Assembly: GCA_038503065.1 (NCBI GenBank)
Contig: JBCAMK010000001.1
Location: 2,108,001 to 2,172,000, forward strand
Length of the DNA stretch: 64,000 nucleotides
Origin: Paragyromitra xinjiangensis
Lineage: Eukaryota > Ascomycota > Pezizomycetes > Pezizales > Discinaceae
Direction: 5' to 3'
Part shown: positions 1-13,056 of the stretch, piece by piece
Layout of the letters: each line of letters opens with the position of its first letter
Position numbering within the stretch: position 1 is the stretch's first letter
Program-made: the position numbers and the translations under genes
Notes under the pieces: model-generated
Told to the model about the DNA's origin: nothing
What the model saw: the letters and a program-made list of their open reading frames with translations, nothing else
The model's database searches: none

Positions 1-3000
1 GGCAGCACTTTTTTTTGTTTTCCTGCAGTCTGCAGAATGTTTCGTTCCTTCTCTAATCCTTGTTGATGTGTGTAAAAATCTACATACCCAAGGATTTGTG
101 ATTGGGAAACCAAAAGCTTGGTCCGTCCCTTCCGACAGAGAAAATATGGACCCAATTGACCTTCCTAGATACAGATGATATTACATTCCCCCGGAATTTT
201 ATGCTGTTCAATGATGCTGGTAGTGTACCAGTCAGTAATTCCATAGGAAAAGGCTGATGTTTAACGCCGCACGATAGCCACCACCCACAGACACGCGCCA
301 CTGTCCAACACTCTAGACTCGTGCGCGGAAGCAACAGAGCCAAATCATAGCAAATTGGAACTGGTAACAGCGATAAGTTTTTTACGATAAGTGATGACCG
401 GGGTTTGCTAGGCTCCGACACTTTCGGCTCAAAGCTTTGTCCCCTAAACCAAGCCTCAAAGAATACAGTTGTAACCCCATGAGCTGGCTTGCCTCTTCCG
501 CTCATCACCATTCAGACTGCATATGCGTACGCCAATTCCGAAGGACTCTAGAGTACTTGCAGCTTCAAAAAGCCGGCCTTCGTTTCACAAGGCAGGTTTC
601 GGCGTTCGACACAGACATCCGCCATCAATGTTTGCTCGCAAGAGTCAAACAGCGAGTTTTCAATTGCTCCGTCAACCAAAACATCGATATTACACTTGCT
701 GACGCGTGTGCGCACGACTGTCAGCCATATTCTAGATTCCCATCACCAAGGTACGATTCAGTGGTGGCCAATCAATCACAAACAATCATCCGCTTCTCCA
801 GAAGCCAAATAACATCATGAATCTGCAGGTACCTTGTCGTGACGAGAAGCACGCAACGGTCTAAATATCGAATGAGATCTGAATACGTTTTCAGTAATAA
901 GTAATCCAAATGGGGCGAAAAAGAAAGAAGCAGAATGGAACGAGACGCCTCAATAAGCAAACACGTATTATTTAGACGGCTTTACAAGGGGCCATACCCC
1001 CGAAGAGGGGTAAAGAACACCAATAACGGCCTCGAAGAGCCAATACTAACGCACATATTCAGATATGCCGATGTTGTCCATCAAGCACCTGACTTCTATT
1101 CATCCCTGGACAGATTATCAAATACTCTACCCCAGGGCACATGAAGAAAAGAAATATCCTAAGTTGACGTGATTTGGAAGTGACGACATGACTTCGAGAA
1201 ACGGATGGCTTTCCCGAGTTCATGAAGCTACGGGAAACGAAGAAGCAATGGTTTCGGTGACCTCAGCAAGCTATCCGTCGACAAAAACGCTGCGGATTCT
1301 CAGCAAGCCGAGGCTGCGTCGGCTAGCGGTGTTTTCGCGAAACAAAAGAATTATCCGGTCACGTTTCATCGTCTACCAACTCGACTGAGGCTGGGGGTGT
1401 GGGCCCAAAATCGTTCCCTGCGTGAGATACCTTACCTATAATCTATTCAACATCATTCCACATGAACATACAAAGGCATGGATCGCTTCTCGAGGTATGT
1501 ATCGGAGAACGATGAAGGTCTCGGTTACCTGGGAGATCTACCTCCCACAAACGTTCCTAGAAGACTGAATTGTTTGGCCGTTCCGATTGATTGCTTTTTC
1601 TTCGTCCATGCGACAGGTCGGTTTCGCGCAACTTGGGATAAAACGCCCGTTTACCAAGAGCCACAGTAAACAAGGCGAAGAGAGGCAAATATAGTTCTAT
1701 TTCTCGGTGCTTTTTCCCCGCCGAGGAGACAAACGCTTCGCTTTAGCGAAATGGTTTCCGTGGGGTGATTCCGGCTCCAGCCGTATAGTCCATACTGACC
1801 AGTTATATAAGCTCAATTTTGAACTCAAGGTTCCCCGCCATATACCCCAAGTATGTGCGAGTACTTGCGTAAAAGAAAAAGAAAAAAAAGAAAAAACAAA
1901 GTGAAAAGAGAGAGACTTTACACTCTACGGCACTTGGAATTATTTACAAGTATAGTTCATCAGTAGAATACTAAGCAAGTTGTTGGTGTGGGGTTCTATA
2001 GAGTATCCATCAGCACGATATGGTCACAACATGCAATCCATTGGGCCAAAGCTCTCATGGTTTACCATGACCACGAGGCCAAATTCCACATTAGATAACC
2101 TACCTTTCTTTCGGGTTGGGCTGGGACTTCCGAGGATGTGATACAGTAATATTCGTATTACTGGAGATCTCTTCCCGCTAGGAGATTTAGGGGCGATTGC
2201 GGGTTTGCGGTCATTTCAAAAGGAGAAGCAAATACGTCATTTACAGATAAAGAAGAATAAGAAGAAAAAGTTGTTCGACGTGGACCGCAAATCTGAAAAT
2301 CTCCTGCAGGCTAAAAACCGAAGATCCTAGGCCTAAGCTGAACTGTTTGAGCATCGCGGGGTAGAATACATCGTGCGGGGGATAAGTTATTAAAATGTTC
2401 AATCACGCATACGATGCAATAATAGGTTCAATAAAACCGATACTTCGCCAAACGGAAGCTCTGTGGTTTGTGTGAGGCTTTCATTAGAAAAATATTGTTA
2501 TTCCTTTTTCCTATTTGGTAGGGGCTCCAACCGCCGCTGCGCGCGGCAACGCCTTGGAGGATCAGGAGAGACGTTTTTCGCTATGACTGGCCGGGCTAGA
2601 ACGGTCGCGACCAGCGTGCCGTGAGCACCGCAAAATAAGAAACACAAACAAATAGAAACAGGGGCAACCAAGACCTAACCAACGATACGGCGACAACACC
2701 AGAGAAAAGCGTGGGATTTCTAAAGTGCGGTGCGACGATATCGCCGTTCCAGAGATATCACGAACTTGGCACACTAACCCCGCCCCATGCCCGCCCGAAA
2801 CATGCAAATAATACCTAAATAAAAAAAAGGAGAAAAAGAAAAGAGCAGATCAAAAAAGAAAAAGGTATCGCAATGAGATGCCCGGCGGCCTGGGCGGCAT
2901 CCTTGAATGGTTGCCGGGTCCTTACCATCTCGTTTCACGACTTGAAGGAACGGATGGAAAGAAGCAAGAAGCGCGAGAATAAGGCTTCGCAAACAAAACG

Positions 3001-6000
3001 AACGAATGCGTCGGGGATGTTTTCCGGAAGCCCGAGCTAGCCCTGCTGCACTACTTTGTTTCTCGTGGTTTAACTCTGGTTCCCTGCAAACCCTCTAGAA
3101 GGCATTGGGGAAAGATCTGATCGCCAGGGTCCTTCCTCTCTCGCTACTCGACATGATCGTGCAGCCAGCAGCAAAAATCCCGTCTGGGAGTCGGGAAAAG
3201 GGGTTGAAAATTGGAAACGGGTCTGATGCAATTTGCCAATGTGCCGTGGGCAGAGTTTGACTAGCAAGAACCATGACTGCGCTTTTTTCTTTCGTTTTTC
3301 GCCGAAACCCTAACCTTTGTGGCTGTCGGGGCAGACCACAAAATATGCCACTTGTTGACCCTATCGCTAGCTACAGATTATAACATAGTTGGGAACCTGG
3401 GACTTCCTTAGATGGTGACCTGTCCAGTCGTTGGACACGGGTCGGCAGTTCAAACTAAAATGGGCAAATGTTGCTATGTGGGCTGGGAGGCACATAAGTC
3501 CTATTGCTATTCTCCATAGCTGATATATCCAGAAATTTTGTTGAGGTGACAGAAGTTGTGAGCTTGGGATTTGCTTTACACGAAAGCTGAGTTGTGCTTA
3601 TTTGCCTGCTAGATCTGAAGGTTCGATGAAGCAAAATGAGGGGTTGGTACATAGATAGCAGAGATCTCTGGTTTCCAAGGAACTTCATGACTGCTGCGCC
3701 TTGGCTTCCAATCTATCGAAATCGCTGCAAGGAAAAATCCCGGCCCCGCATTTCAATTTGTTTGGTGCTGAAACCAATGCGATGAAATAGAGTGTACCAT
3801 ATCTATCGAGTAAATAAGTGATGACCCTCTCTACCATCTATGGTAGAATGACCTCTCGTGATCGTGTTCCGCCTAACGAAAAACAAAGAGTTGACCCGTC
3901 AGGCTATTACCCCACGATTTTGTCTCTCACAAGCAGCTATCTGGAACCATAGGATTCGGTTAAGTGCCTGTTTAATGCTTTTTCTTTTTGAGCATTGTGC
4001 TGCTGAGTAGTAGATGTAAGCTCAAGCCCAAAACAAATTCCTAACTGACGTTTGAGTGAATGCTTCCCATGGCTTCGTGTCTAGACGCTTTTTCCACGCT
4101 GACACCCTATGTGAGCAAATTTCCACGCCGCTGCCTTACACACACACATACACAGTAGGCCGAAGGCACATGTCACATATTACTATGGCCGCGGAGTTTC
4201 TGGGCCTTGAGGATGCCCTTGTCTTGGAGACAGGTGAGCCTCTGCGCAGCTTTATTTGCACTGGGATAGATTGACCCATGCTCTATGCGAGTGACGCTGT
4301 ATGTACAATAGACATAGCACTTACAAACCGCCACTGCAGTCTGTGATCAGTTGCGATGTACCGATTAACAGGAGCCTCCATAGATGAACTAAGGAAGGAG
4401 GTACACAGCTCGGCTACGTTCCTGTCGACAAAGAGAATCGAAAACGGGAAATGAAACTACGTAGAGCCATACCCTTTTGATAAAGCAAATTATGGAGTAA
4501 AGAAGAACGGGGGATGAAAATGGGGGTGGGAGGAAGGTTGGAATGAACGACCAAATTAAGAATCCCGATGCTCTGTTTCCACGACCGTCGTCTCGACCGG
4601 AACGTCTCTGGAGGCTCACTCCATCCGAACTTTAGTTTACTAGTTGTTACAAGATGAACAACGTTTGGTAAGAGGTGGGGTCACACATCTACCGCATGAC
4701 CGAGACTTATGGAATATCCGGCGCTGCGCCTGGAGCCATGGCGCTCGGCTGGCTGGCCTTATGACGACGGGCAACAGGGTTCAGCTGGATGGTGCGCTGC
4801 TGCTGAAGTGACAGGCTTGTTATTTCTCACCCTAAGGGCGTTGTAGGATAGAGCAAGCCAGGCAGTGGGGGGAGGAGGGAACGCCGCCCTTTTCGAGATT
4901 TTATTTCTTTTGCTATGGCAACAGCGGCCGAAAAAGCGTGGCGGCGAACTGCAAGAGGCAATAATTTTTTTTTGGGACAAACGAGAAGCACACAACAAGA
5001 AATACGAACAACATATTTGTTCTTTGAATTTTGCTTCTTGGTTATGTACTGTACCTCCTTTATCGACACGTTTCTGTCCACCTTTCTTTCCGAAGTTTAC
5101 TCTCTCGCGCCTGAACTTTGCTTTTCAGCGTTCCGCCAACCGAGCACTTACCGGCCACTAGGTTGTCTGGTCGTTCGCCTTGTCTTTCCGCTGTCCGCTA
5201 CTGCTCTTGCCTGCGCTTCTGCTGGTCGTTCTTGTCCCTGCCCCGTCCACCCCGATCCTGCCCCCCTCCACCAAATCATAATTAAACACCGTGGTGGGCT
5301 CGATCTTGACCTCTGTCTCTCCCTTAAATTCCTCTCCTGCCCACGTTCCGCTTACTTTGAAGAAGCCCAAGAAAGCAACCCCGACATCCTGCCTTGCAAT
5401 CATTCCTCCCTTGCGGCTCGGCTTAGCCAAGACAATCGAACCCTTTGTTGTTGTTCGTTTGTGCCTGCAGTGTTTAACATACGCTTCTCCCCCTGAAGAC
5501 CGTTTGACTCGGAGGACTCGACTATTTGACTTTCTTCGCCCGGAACTTCTGCTACCTGAGCTTCATTGGTATCTCATCATGGCCCATATAGAACTGTAGC
5601 CAACGCCTCCCGTCGAGACGACCCCCATTGAGGCTCCTGCCTTGATATCTAACCCCACGCGCATTCTCGCCATTTGTGGAAACCCTTCATCTCGATCGAC
5701 ACAGACACGCAACTCGACACACCACCCAAGTGGCGCACTGTATAAATCTTCCTGATCCCCACGAGCTGGGACTAGGGTTGATTCCTTTTTTTTCTTCCCA
5801 ATTTTTTGCATTCTCAGCGGGCTTCATTTTCTTAGCTTTTGACATCTGCATCATCTGCTGCGTCAATACATCTTTAGCATATTTCGTCATTCCATCTCAT
5901 TCCAGTCAGCATCTGGACTTGATACTTGCGACTCGGCGATAATAGCCTGGTGCTGTATTTAGTTCTCTTCGGCGGCGGTGCCATTGAATTTGCCTCAGTA

Positions 6001-6053
6001 CACATCACGTAATCAACAACTCTTTCAACATATAAACCAACGCTCGTCTCACG
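1..6053. other. Intergenic region and leader of the DUF2457-like gene
   Basis: I see no supportable gene here. Open frames are short, overlap on both strands and resemble no family I recognise. From about 5.0 kb to 6.05 kb the plus strand becomes rich in pyrimidines (many CTT, CCT and TCC runs), which is usual for a fungal promoter and 5' leader, so this part probably serves the gene starting at 6054. A short perfect hairpin lies at 3831-3846 (7-bp stem, 2-base loop). The first 4 kb is plain non-coding sequence with no repeat I could detect by eye. Confidence 0.6.
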
Positions 6054-8099
6054 ATGCCGGAACCCCGTTACAACGCGTTCGGACTTCTGCTTCAGATGCA
6101 AAATCTCATCACCTCGAATGCTTCAAACCCTCCATCATCTTGTGATGAAGAGCTCGCAGACGAGGCCGACGAGCCCCCAGACATGCGCTCACCGTCATAC
6201 CCAATTCGCTCTGACGGAGAGTTCACCAAATATTCTGTTCGCCACCCAGCCCCTAGCGAGTCGCTTCTTACTCGTGCCCTTCTCACTACCCCTGACTTGA
6301 TTCCCGTCGACAGAATCTATCGTGGTAACCCGAAAAGGGGAATGTCCACTGATTCCACTTGGAGCAACATCAGCAGTACATCGACAGCGGATTTGACGAG
6401 TGACGGCGGTATGACTAGTCCATCCCGTTGCAACACCCCGAGCCCACCTCCACCTCTATTCTTTGCAGGATTTGCCAGCTTGTTGCAGAGCAAGAAGGGT
6501 CATATGGAGCCGGCGAAACTAGAAATCGTTGGGGATAGGGATGACGTTGTAGAGGGACTAGGGAGGAGAAGATGCATCACATTTGCTTGTTCGGAAAAGC
6601 CTACTGCTCAGAAACCAATGTCCGAAGGACAGCCAACTGTACGGCCGACACCCACCGAGACATCTGGTGCAGAGAACTCGGACACTGCGCCCAAGAGGAA
6701 CTGCGCATTGAAGTTTGTCTGCGCACAGCGTGAAGATGCAGAGAAGAAGACTTCGCTTCGTTCACCACCCCCTCGTTCAACATACGGACCGAGACGCCAT
6801 ACTGCAGCTGTCACTCAAGCAATCACAAAACCAATCACCGCTGTCCTTACGTCCGTCTCCAACCACTGTTCAGACTTCCCTGACCAAAAGTTCTATGAAT
6901 TTGCCAGCTCGGTTGACGATAGGTCTGATTCTTGGACGAACCAACCTATCGACAAAAGTCGTTTGCTGAGGGTCGATGACCTGTTGAAGAAAGAGTTGGA
7001 AATCCGAAAGTTGAGTCAAGAAGCAGAGGAGGAGGCTCTAGAGGAGGAAGAAGCAGAGCAAGATTTGGAGGATGCTGCTTTGGATGAGGATGAAGATGAT
7101 CAGGGGTTGGATGAAGATTACGACGAAGACGATGATCACGATGCCCTGAGTGGCAATGAAAGCGACAACGAAGAAGGGTTCGCTTCGGATTCAGATGATG
7201 ATGGCGATTTCTTCAATTACGGGCCTAGCACTACACAGATTTCTACAAGTGCGAACCGCCCTCTCTGTTGCCGTACCGCTTCTGAGTCTTCAATTGAATC
7301 TATGATGCCGCGGCTCATCACACCTCCACTTGAGCGCCGCCCTCGTACACCTGAGCTACCTGATAGTACGGATTTTGTTTGTGGTACCCTGGATGAAGAC
7401 AAAGCTTTAGAAGATGCATACGTCTCATGCATGGAGGAGAGAAAACGCTCAAAACGCATCATAACTCCTCAAGACATTGATCCTAGCTTTCCGACATCGG
7501 ATCCGGACGCTTCAGACGATGAGGCCCATTCAAAGTCTAACGAAAGTGAAGTCGGATTCCACTTCAAAACCAACTGGAGTGGAAGCTCGGCTGAGGGTAA
7601 CCGCAGAAGAGGTCGTGGGAATGAGAAGATTCTCATAAAGAGGAAAACTACCTCTCCCGCCCCCAAGGCCCGGGTTCATTCACCTGCACCTATTCGACGG
7701 GCTGTCGTTGCCCATTCTCCCGCACCTGTCCGCCGGATTCAATCGCCGCCACCTAAACATCGTCCTACGATGAACTTCCAGTCGCAACCGGGTATCTACC
7801 GGACTAAGTCCCTCCCGCGTATTTCGGGGTTCTTGCATCGCAATGGCAAAACTTGCCGTGTGACATCTGCTGGAACCTCACCCACCACCTCTACCGCTAG
7901 TCCTGTCATCCGTCGTAGGGGTGCCATCGATATAGTCAAGGGGTTGGAGAAAAAGCGAGAGAGAAGGCAACGTCTCTGTAAGGGGAGGGACGGTGATTGC
8001 CGCGCTGGACAAGGAGTTGAGAAGATGAGGGAGTTGGGATTAGAGATTTGTGGGAAAGGAAAGGGAAGGACACAGGCACAATGGGTACTTTCTGCTTGA
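6054..8099 (+). CDS. DUF2457-like fungal protein, 681 aa, low complexity
   Basis: Single-exon gene of 681 residues with a good start context (ACGATGCCG) after a long leader. Visible parts are a Ser/Thr/Pro-rich N-terminus, a conserved-looking motif RRCITFAC near residues 171-178, a second motif CALKFVC near 217-222, a very acidic stretch at about 322-385 ending in a GNESDNEEGFASDSDDDGD-like sequence, and a basic C-terminus with four SPAP/SPPP repeats near 532-565 and clusters of Arg and Lys. The paired Cys motifs followed by the acidic GNE-DNEEGFA block match my memory of the fungal DUF2457 family, whose function is unknown. No catalytic motif, signal peptide or membrane segment is visible. 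The acidic and basic blocks would fit a nuclear or chromatin-linked protein, but that is inference. The family name is the uncertain part; the gene itself is well supported by length and codon structure. Confidence 0.8.
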   Translation: MPEPRYNAFGLLLQMQNLITSNASNPPSSCDEELADEADEPPDMRSPSYPIRSDGEFTKYSVRHPAPSESLLTRALLTTPDLIPVDRIYRGNPKRGMSTDSTWSNISSTSTADLTSDGGMTSPSRCNTPSPPPPLFFAGFASLLQSKKGHMEPAKLEIVGDRDDVVEGLGRRRCITFACSEKPTAQKPMSEGQPTVRPTPTETSGAENSDTAPKRNCALKFVCAQREDAEKKTSLRSPPPRSTYGPRRHTAAVTQAITKPITAVLTSVSNHCSDFPDQKFYEFASSVDDRSDSWTNQPIDKSRLLRVDDLLKKELEIRKLSQEAEEEALEEEEAEQDLEDAALDEDEDDQGLDEDYDEDDDHDALSGNESDNEEGFASDSDDDGDFFNYGPSTTQISTSANRPLCCRTASESSIESMMPRLITPPLERRPRTPELPDSTDFVCGTLDEDKALEDAYVSCMEERKRSKRIITPQDIDPSFPTSDPDASDDEAHSKSNESEVGFHFKTNWSGSSAEGNRRRGRGNEKILIKRKTTSPAPKARVHSPAPIRRAVVAHSPAPVRRIQSPPPKHRPTMNFQSQPGIYRTKSLPRISGFLHRNGKTCRVTSAGTSPTTSTASPVIRRRGAIDIVKGLEKKRERRQRLCKGRDGDCRAGQGVEKMRELGLEICGKGKGRTQAQWVLSA

Positions 8100-9145
8100 C
8101 GTTGTCCTTGATTTTTTATTCTTATTCTTTTTTCTCTTTTTTCTCTAAAACTAAGGCTTTCGGATATGGTAATTTGTACGCCTATTCTTCGAACCTTTCT
8201 CTTCTTCTGGTGGAGCTCATCGTTTTTTTGCAAGGAGTTTACGTTCTCGGGCGTTTTATCTCTATAACGAGCATGTTATTTTCCTGTAAATATTTAGTAC
8301 GATTAGATATGATGAGAATCATTTTGTTTTATTCTAGCTTTTTTTTTAGTTTCATTATCTGCTTCATTTACGACATTACGATGGGGTACATTACTTTTGC
8401 TTTTTAGCGGGTGGTCGATTTGCAGCATGTTCTTTTTTTTCTTCCCCCTTCCCCTTTCGCTGTCTTTTTTTACCGAGTCCTGGCTAGAGTAGCCATTGCA
8501 AGGGAAGGAACGGGAGGTGTTTTTTTTGGCTCTTTTTTTCTTCTCACATTGCTCGTGTGGGTACATGACAATTACTGGCACCTTGCAGTTGGCAGGTTCG
8601 CTGATTTTTTGTCTGGGCATGTTACATACGGGAATCTACGGAACCTTCGAGAACAAGGTCGGGAATAGGAATCAAATCAAGAGTGTTTCTAGCAAACGAA
8701 AGATCTTAGTGGCACTTTCTATCACAAGGTCGCATATGTGCACACCAGTGAAATATTTCCATTTATTTGGGATCGGAAGGGACTTCGCTGTTTCGGTTGG
8801 GTCTCCTAAACTTCGCATGACCACTGACCGAGCGTGGACCGGGCGCGGGCGTTTGTGAGCTGGCGGCGACTTGATGGCGAGCCCGCTGCGTTGCGGTGCC
8901 AGCCCCAAAATCCAAATCCTGGAGTGGATAGATGTGGCTTGTGGCACGTTCGCGCTCCGGACACCTTTGCTTGTTGCTCTCGTGGCTACAGCCTCCTTTT
9001 CGAAGCTTGCCTCTCTATTCTTTTCCATCATCACCACCACCAACTACGCATACGATCAATCGGTATCTCGCCGCTCTTTACACGTACGCGCCGCAGCTAA
9101 ACTCTTTTATTATTATTAAAATACTTGTTTCTATCGCTCGTCACC
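8100..9145. other. 3' region of the DUF2457-like gene and SAR1 promoter
   Basis: No gene is supported. The first 450 bases are T-rich with repeated TTTTTC and ATTTT runs, consistent with a 3' untranslated region. The last 200 bases before 9146 contain CT-rich and CATCACCACCACC stretches and end in TCACCATG, a good start context for SAR1. Confidence 0.5.
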
Positions 9146-10320
9146 ATGTGGATAGTTAACTGGTGTAAGTAGCCTCTGCTATCGCCCCCTCCCTGTGGAA
9201 AGCTGTCCTGATCTAGGCTCATGATATGGATAGTTTGGGATGTTCTCGCATCTCTCGGGCTTACGAACAAGCATGCGAAGCTGCTTTTCCTTGGACTGGA
9301 TAATGCGGGAAAAACTACACTGCTTCACATGTTGAAGGTTGGTCCTCTCCCTGTTTTCTCGCCCTGGCTGAGTGCTCCGGCGGAGAGAGACTGACGTTAG
9401 ATGATCGATATAGAATGATCGTGTAGCTATTCTGCAACCAACTTTGCATCCCAGTGAGTGTTATGTCCTTTATCGCACTTTCGTTATTCCGGGATTATTG
9501 CTGACGGAATGGTTGGTTAGCCTCGGAGGAGTTGGCGATTGGCAACGTCAAGTTCACCACCTTCGATCTGGGTGGGCACAGGCAAGGTAATTATTAGTCC
9601 ACATTCCTATTGTTTGCGTAGTTTTGGCGCAATTGGTGTTTGGCATTTCACGCTGTTCCTTGTTTGCCCGAGAAAGTTGTTATCGCTTTGTTTCGCCATA
9701 GTCGGGTTTTTCTTTTTCCTGTTTCCGGATGACGTTTCGGGTATTCCGTTTTTATCCCTGCAGCTCAATCCTGAATCATGATACTATCCTTCACACATCC
9801 TGTTGTCATCATCGCCAACATCATCACAGCCCTCCCTTTATTTATTGTTCCTACCTCACTACCCCTGATGTACACTTACATCATTCCCGTTTTTGACGCT
9901 GACGATCTCCCATAGCCCGACGTCTCTGGAAGGATTACTTCCCTGAAGTATCTGGGATCGTCTTCCTCGTTGATGCAAAGGATCACGATAGGCTTGCAGA
10001 ATCCAAAGCCGAACTTGATGCTCTTCTATCGATGGAGGACCTCTCCAAGGTTCCTTTCTTGATCCTCGGTAATAAGATCGACCACCCAGAAGCCATCTCT
10101 GAGGATGAGCTGAGGCGTCAGCTGGGTCTGTATCAGACCACTGGAAAAGGAAAGATTCCGTTGGAGGGAATAAGGCCTATCGAGGTATTCATGTGCTCGG
10201 TTGTCATGAGGCAGGGTAAGCTATACTATTTATTGTCAGATCTTGGTATAAGAACTTTTGCTGACCGGATCGGCAACAGGATACGGAGAGGGATTCAGGT
10301 GGATGTCTCAATATGTCTAA
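9146..10320 (+). CDS. sar1: Sar1, COPII small GTPase, six exons
   Basis: Exons 9146-9164, 9234-9337, 9414-9453, 9521-9586, 9916-10215 and 10280-10320 join into 189 residues, the usual length of Sar1. Sar1-GTP inserts an amphipathic N-terminal helix into the ER membrane and recruits Sec23/24 and Sec13/31 to form COPII vesicles. The helix MWIVNWFWDVL is present, followed by the P-loop GLDNAGKT, the switch-I threonine in LQPTLHP, the switch-II motif DLGGH, the base-recognition motif NKID and the Sar1-typical ending GFRWMSQYV. There is no N-terminal glycine for myristoylation, which separates it from Arf. All introns are GT-AG; four are 65-80 bp, whereas the one inside switch II (9587-9915) is 329 bp. 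Convergent with VPS23. Identification is firm. Confidence 0.97.
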
Positions 10321-10991
10321 ATTAGGAGACACCAAGCGTTAGAGAATGTCAAGACCAAGGAATAGACAGGCGACGGTGACAGATATCTCATGAACTAATC
10401 TACTCCGCGCAGTCGTCACGTAAACACAAGAAGGGTAACGTGGAAAAGAAGAACGATATCTGGGGTTTCTGCTTCCTTTTTTCTTTGTTTTTAAATACTT
10501 TTAGTTTTTCAACTCTTTTATTAGGCCAGGAGTCGATGTGCCTTTTTTAGCCAACCCGCCTCCCCCGTTCGGATCTCCTGTTTTGCATTTATTGTTTCGC
10601 ATGCCTAATACGAAGTGTTTTGTTTCACCGCCGTATGTAAAGCTTTGAAAAGGAACATTTGGCCAATAAGTCACTGTTACTTCGGATAAAGTCTGGTGTA
10701 ATCATTGAATCGTCGTTGTTCGCCTACTGGTAAAATCACTACAATTTATAGTACCAACAATTATTGGGAGTAGAGTTGCATACCACTTAAATCAATACTA
10801 GTGTGATACAGTCGTATAACCTTCGCAGTAGGTGTGGTAGTTCCATTGGACTGGGGCCGGACACAAATTACCGCTTTATTCCTTGTTCTGCATATTGTAC
10901 AACAGTCACTGAGAAATTTTACCTTCTCAAATTCATGTGACCTTAGGAGTCTGCACATATAGTCCTCTCAGTTTAATCTACCACTTCATAG
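10321..10991. other. Convergent intergenic region between SAR1 and VPS23
   Basis: This 671-bp stretch holds the 3' ends of two convergent genes. It is AT-rich with T-runs around 10480-10510, and contains nothing else that I can identify. Confidence 0.5.
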
Positions 10992-13056
10992 CTATGACTC
11001 GATACCAATCTGTCTCTTGATCTTCTTTACTAACGCACGCAGCAAAAATTGCTCCCTCGCTAATGTTCGTGTGTGCTAGAAATTTATGGCTCGTCAATTT
11101 TTTGTGTTACAGGATCTTGTTTGGAACTTGCTGGTAACAAACCTTCAGAAATAAATCTAGTGAAATCCTTTCCCTATCTAGAGCTTTCCCTAGGACATAT
11201 ATAGTGTCTTCAATCGCCATATCTTCTGTTACTAGGTCATAAAGCCTATAGCAGAAGTGATCAGTATCATTTTCACCCGGATTCGTCGGAGATCTAGAAG
11301 GAATCAACAGAAAAAAACATACTGAGTATGCACCACTGTCGGCGCAACCACAACCGCATCAACTCCCGGAACCTCCCTTGACTCCGCATCCCTGATCACC
11401 TCACCAGCCATTCCAATTCGTTCTCTCAATATCTCCGCATCCTTATCACACAACTCCACAATCCTGCCTAACTCCGCGCGCTCCCGCTCCATACCTGCCT
11501 CTGCCCTTAAGATAGCCTCAAATTGCGCTGCGGCCTGCTCTAGTGATGCGTGTGTTTTCGCATTTGCGGCCTCTGCGCGCGTGTGTAATGCTTGTGAGAT
11601 TTCCTGGAGTAGATGGTCTTTTTCAGGGTTGGGGGGTAAGGGTGGTGGGGCGGCTGAGAGAGTAGGTTGGGGGATCTCGTTGGGGGGCAGGGACATAATG
11701 TCTACTGATTCTGGTCTCTTCTGTGGGGGTAGTGGTGGCTGGGGATGTTGCTGTGGGGCGCTGGGGTGAGGAGGATGGAAGGCATGAAATGATGTCGGCC
11801 GCATTGATGAAGTTGGGCCGCCAGGGAAGCGACCGGGAGGTGGAAGCTGTTGATGCGGCGGAGGAGGAGAGCGTGGGCCTGGTATGGGGAGGCTTGGATG
11901 AGCGGGCCCTTGCGAGTAAGGGTAAGTGGTTGTGCCTGGGATGTGGTTATACTGCAACAATGATTGTTGCTGAGAAGCTGGAGCAGGCCCGCTTGATTGG
12001 TGGGGGGTCAATGGTAGAGGGGATAGTGATGGTCCTTGGCCCTGGTAACCCGGGAGAGGGCTACCTCTTGAATCCCCATCCCGGGGCCATCCTTGCTGCT
12101 GCTGCAGGGAGTGAGGATGTGGTTGTTGATGGTGCTGCTGTTGCTGAGGGTGTGGGGGAATTGGGGGTGGGGGTTGTTGCTGATGGTTTCGGTGTCCTGA
12201 ATTACTTTCCTGCTGTTGTGCTGGAGATTGTCGATTTACCGTAAGCTCTTTTGGCAATGGTGGTAACGGAGGTGGGAAAGCAAGCGCATGTGTCGGCAGG
12301 GCAGCTGGAGGATTTGGTTTCCCGAATTCTGGAGGCAATGGTGGTAATGGCGGCGGCGGTGTCTCGTTCCTAGATTGAGGCGTAGATTCATCCTGCTGTT
12401 TCGCATAGACAGGTGGTTCCCGGCCGAATACTTGCCGTAGAATATCCAATAGATCCACAATAGTTGATCTCTACCCCAGTCAGCTCCAGGATTGATGACT
12501 CCTAACCATAAATAATAATTATTAGACCTACATCAGAATAGTTAACCCAATTGGCTAAATATGGATGGTAGCAGCGTCCGCTTGGATCAACATGGTTCCC
12601 AGGACGAATAAGCATGTCTTTTGCCGGAGTCACAAATACCATTGGTGGCTTCTTTGGATATTCGTGCGGTAGCCATATTGTCAATGGAATGTTGTACGTA
12701 GCGCCCCGAAACACAACTGGGAGGGTTCCGTTTAGCTGGAGGAGTAGCTGGGGACGACCATCTTCGTGGGCTGTTAGGTTGTTCCCAGTTAGTTGGCCGT
12801 TGAAGCAATTTCTGGAGAAGTATTAGTAACTTACTGTAGACTTCTGTTCGAGGTGAGAGGGTGGGGAATTCGTATAAAGTTGCTGCAACGCTGTGGTAGG
12901 TATTGTGGGGGTCAGGATATTCCTATATACGCAAATATTCGATTCAGCAGCTCGAGGAACGTTAAATGATTGAACAGAACTCACAGGCCGTATAACTCGA
13001 TGTAACCACTGCTGGACTTGTGGCGTCAAAGTATTCCCAGTGGGGGGCGTAGCCAT
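10992..13056 (-). CDS. vps23: Vps23/TSG101, ESCRT-I subunit, six exons
   Basis: On the minus strand, exons 13056-12985, 12922-12835, 12770-12532, 12470-11323, 11245-11143 and 11075-10992 give 577 residues. Vps23 binds ubiquitinated cargo and scaffolds ESCRT-I at endosomes for multivesicular-body sorting. Residues 1 to about 150 form a UEV domain (TEVYTHEDG, LNGTLPVVFRGATYNIP, KPPMVFVTP, GRCYHPYLANW, DILRQVFGREPPVY); tyrosine stands where an active E2 would have its cysteine. A long Pro/Gln-rich linker follows, then a coiled coil, then the C-terminal steadiness box (LYDLVTEDMAIEDTIYVLGKAL and LAREQFLLRALVKKIK), which is only recovered when the last two introns are removed. All introns are 61-77 bp GT-AG. 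The join is phase-consistent and matches the family from end to end. Confidence 0.95.

Noticed and set aside
4827..5599. Several overlapping frames of 80-190 codons on both strands
   Set aside because: Low-complexity Ser/Leu/Pro sequence from a pyrimidine-rich leader with no family resemblance and competing frames on both strands.
11581..12244. Plus-strand open frames of 62 and 173 codons opposite VPS23
   Set aside because: They are antisense to the Pro/Gln-rich linker of VPS23 and show only Gly/Val/Ala composition that mirrors that linker.
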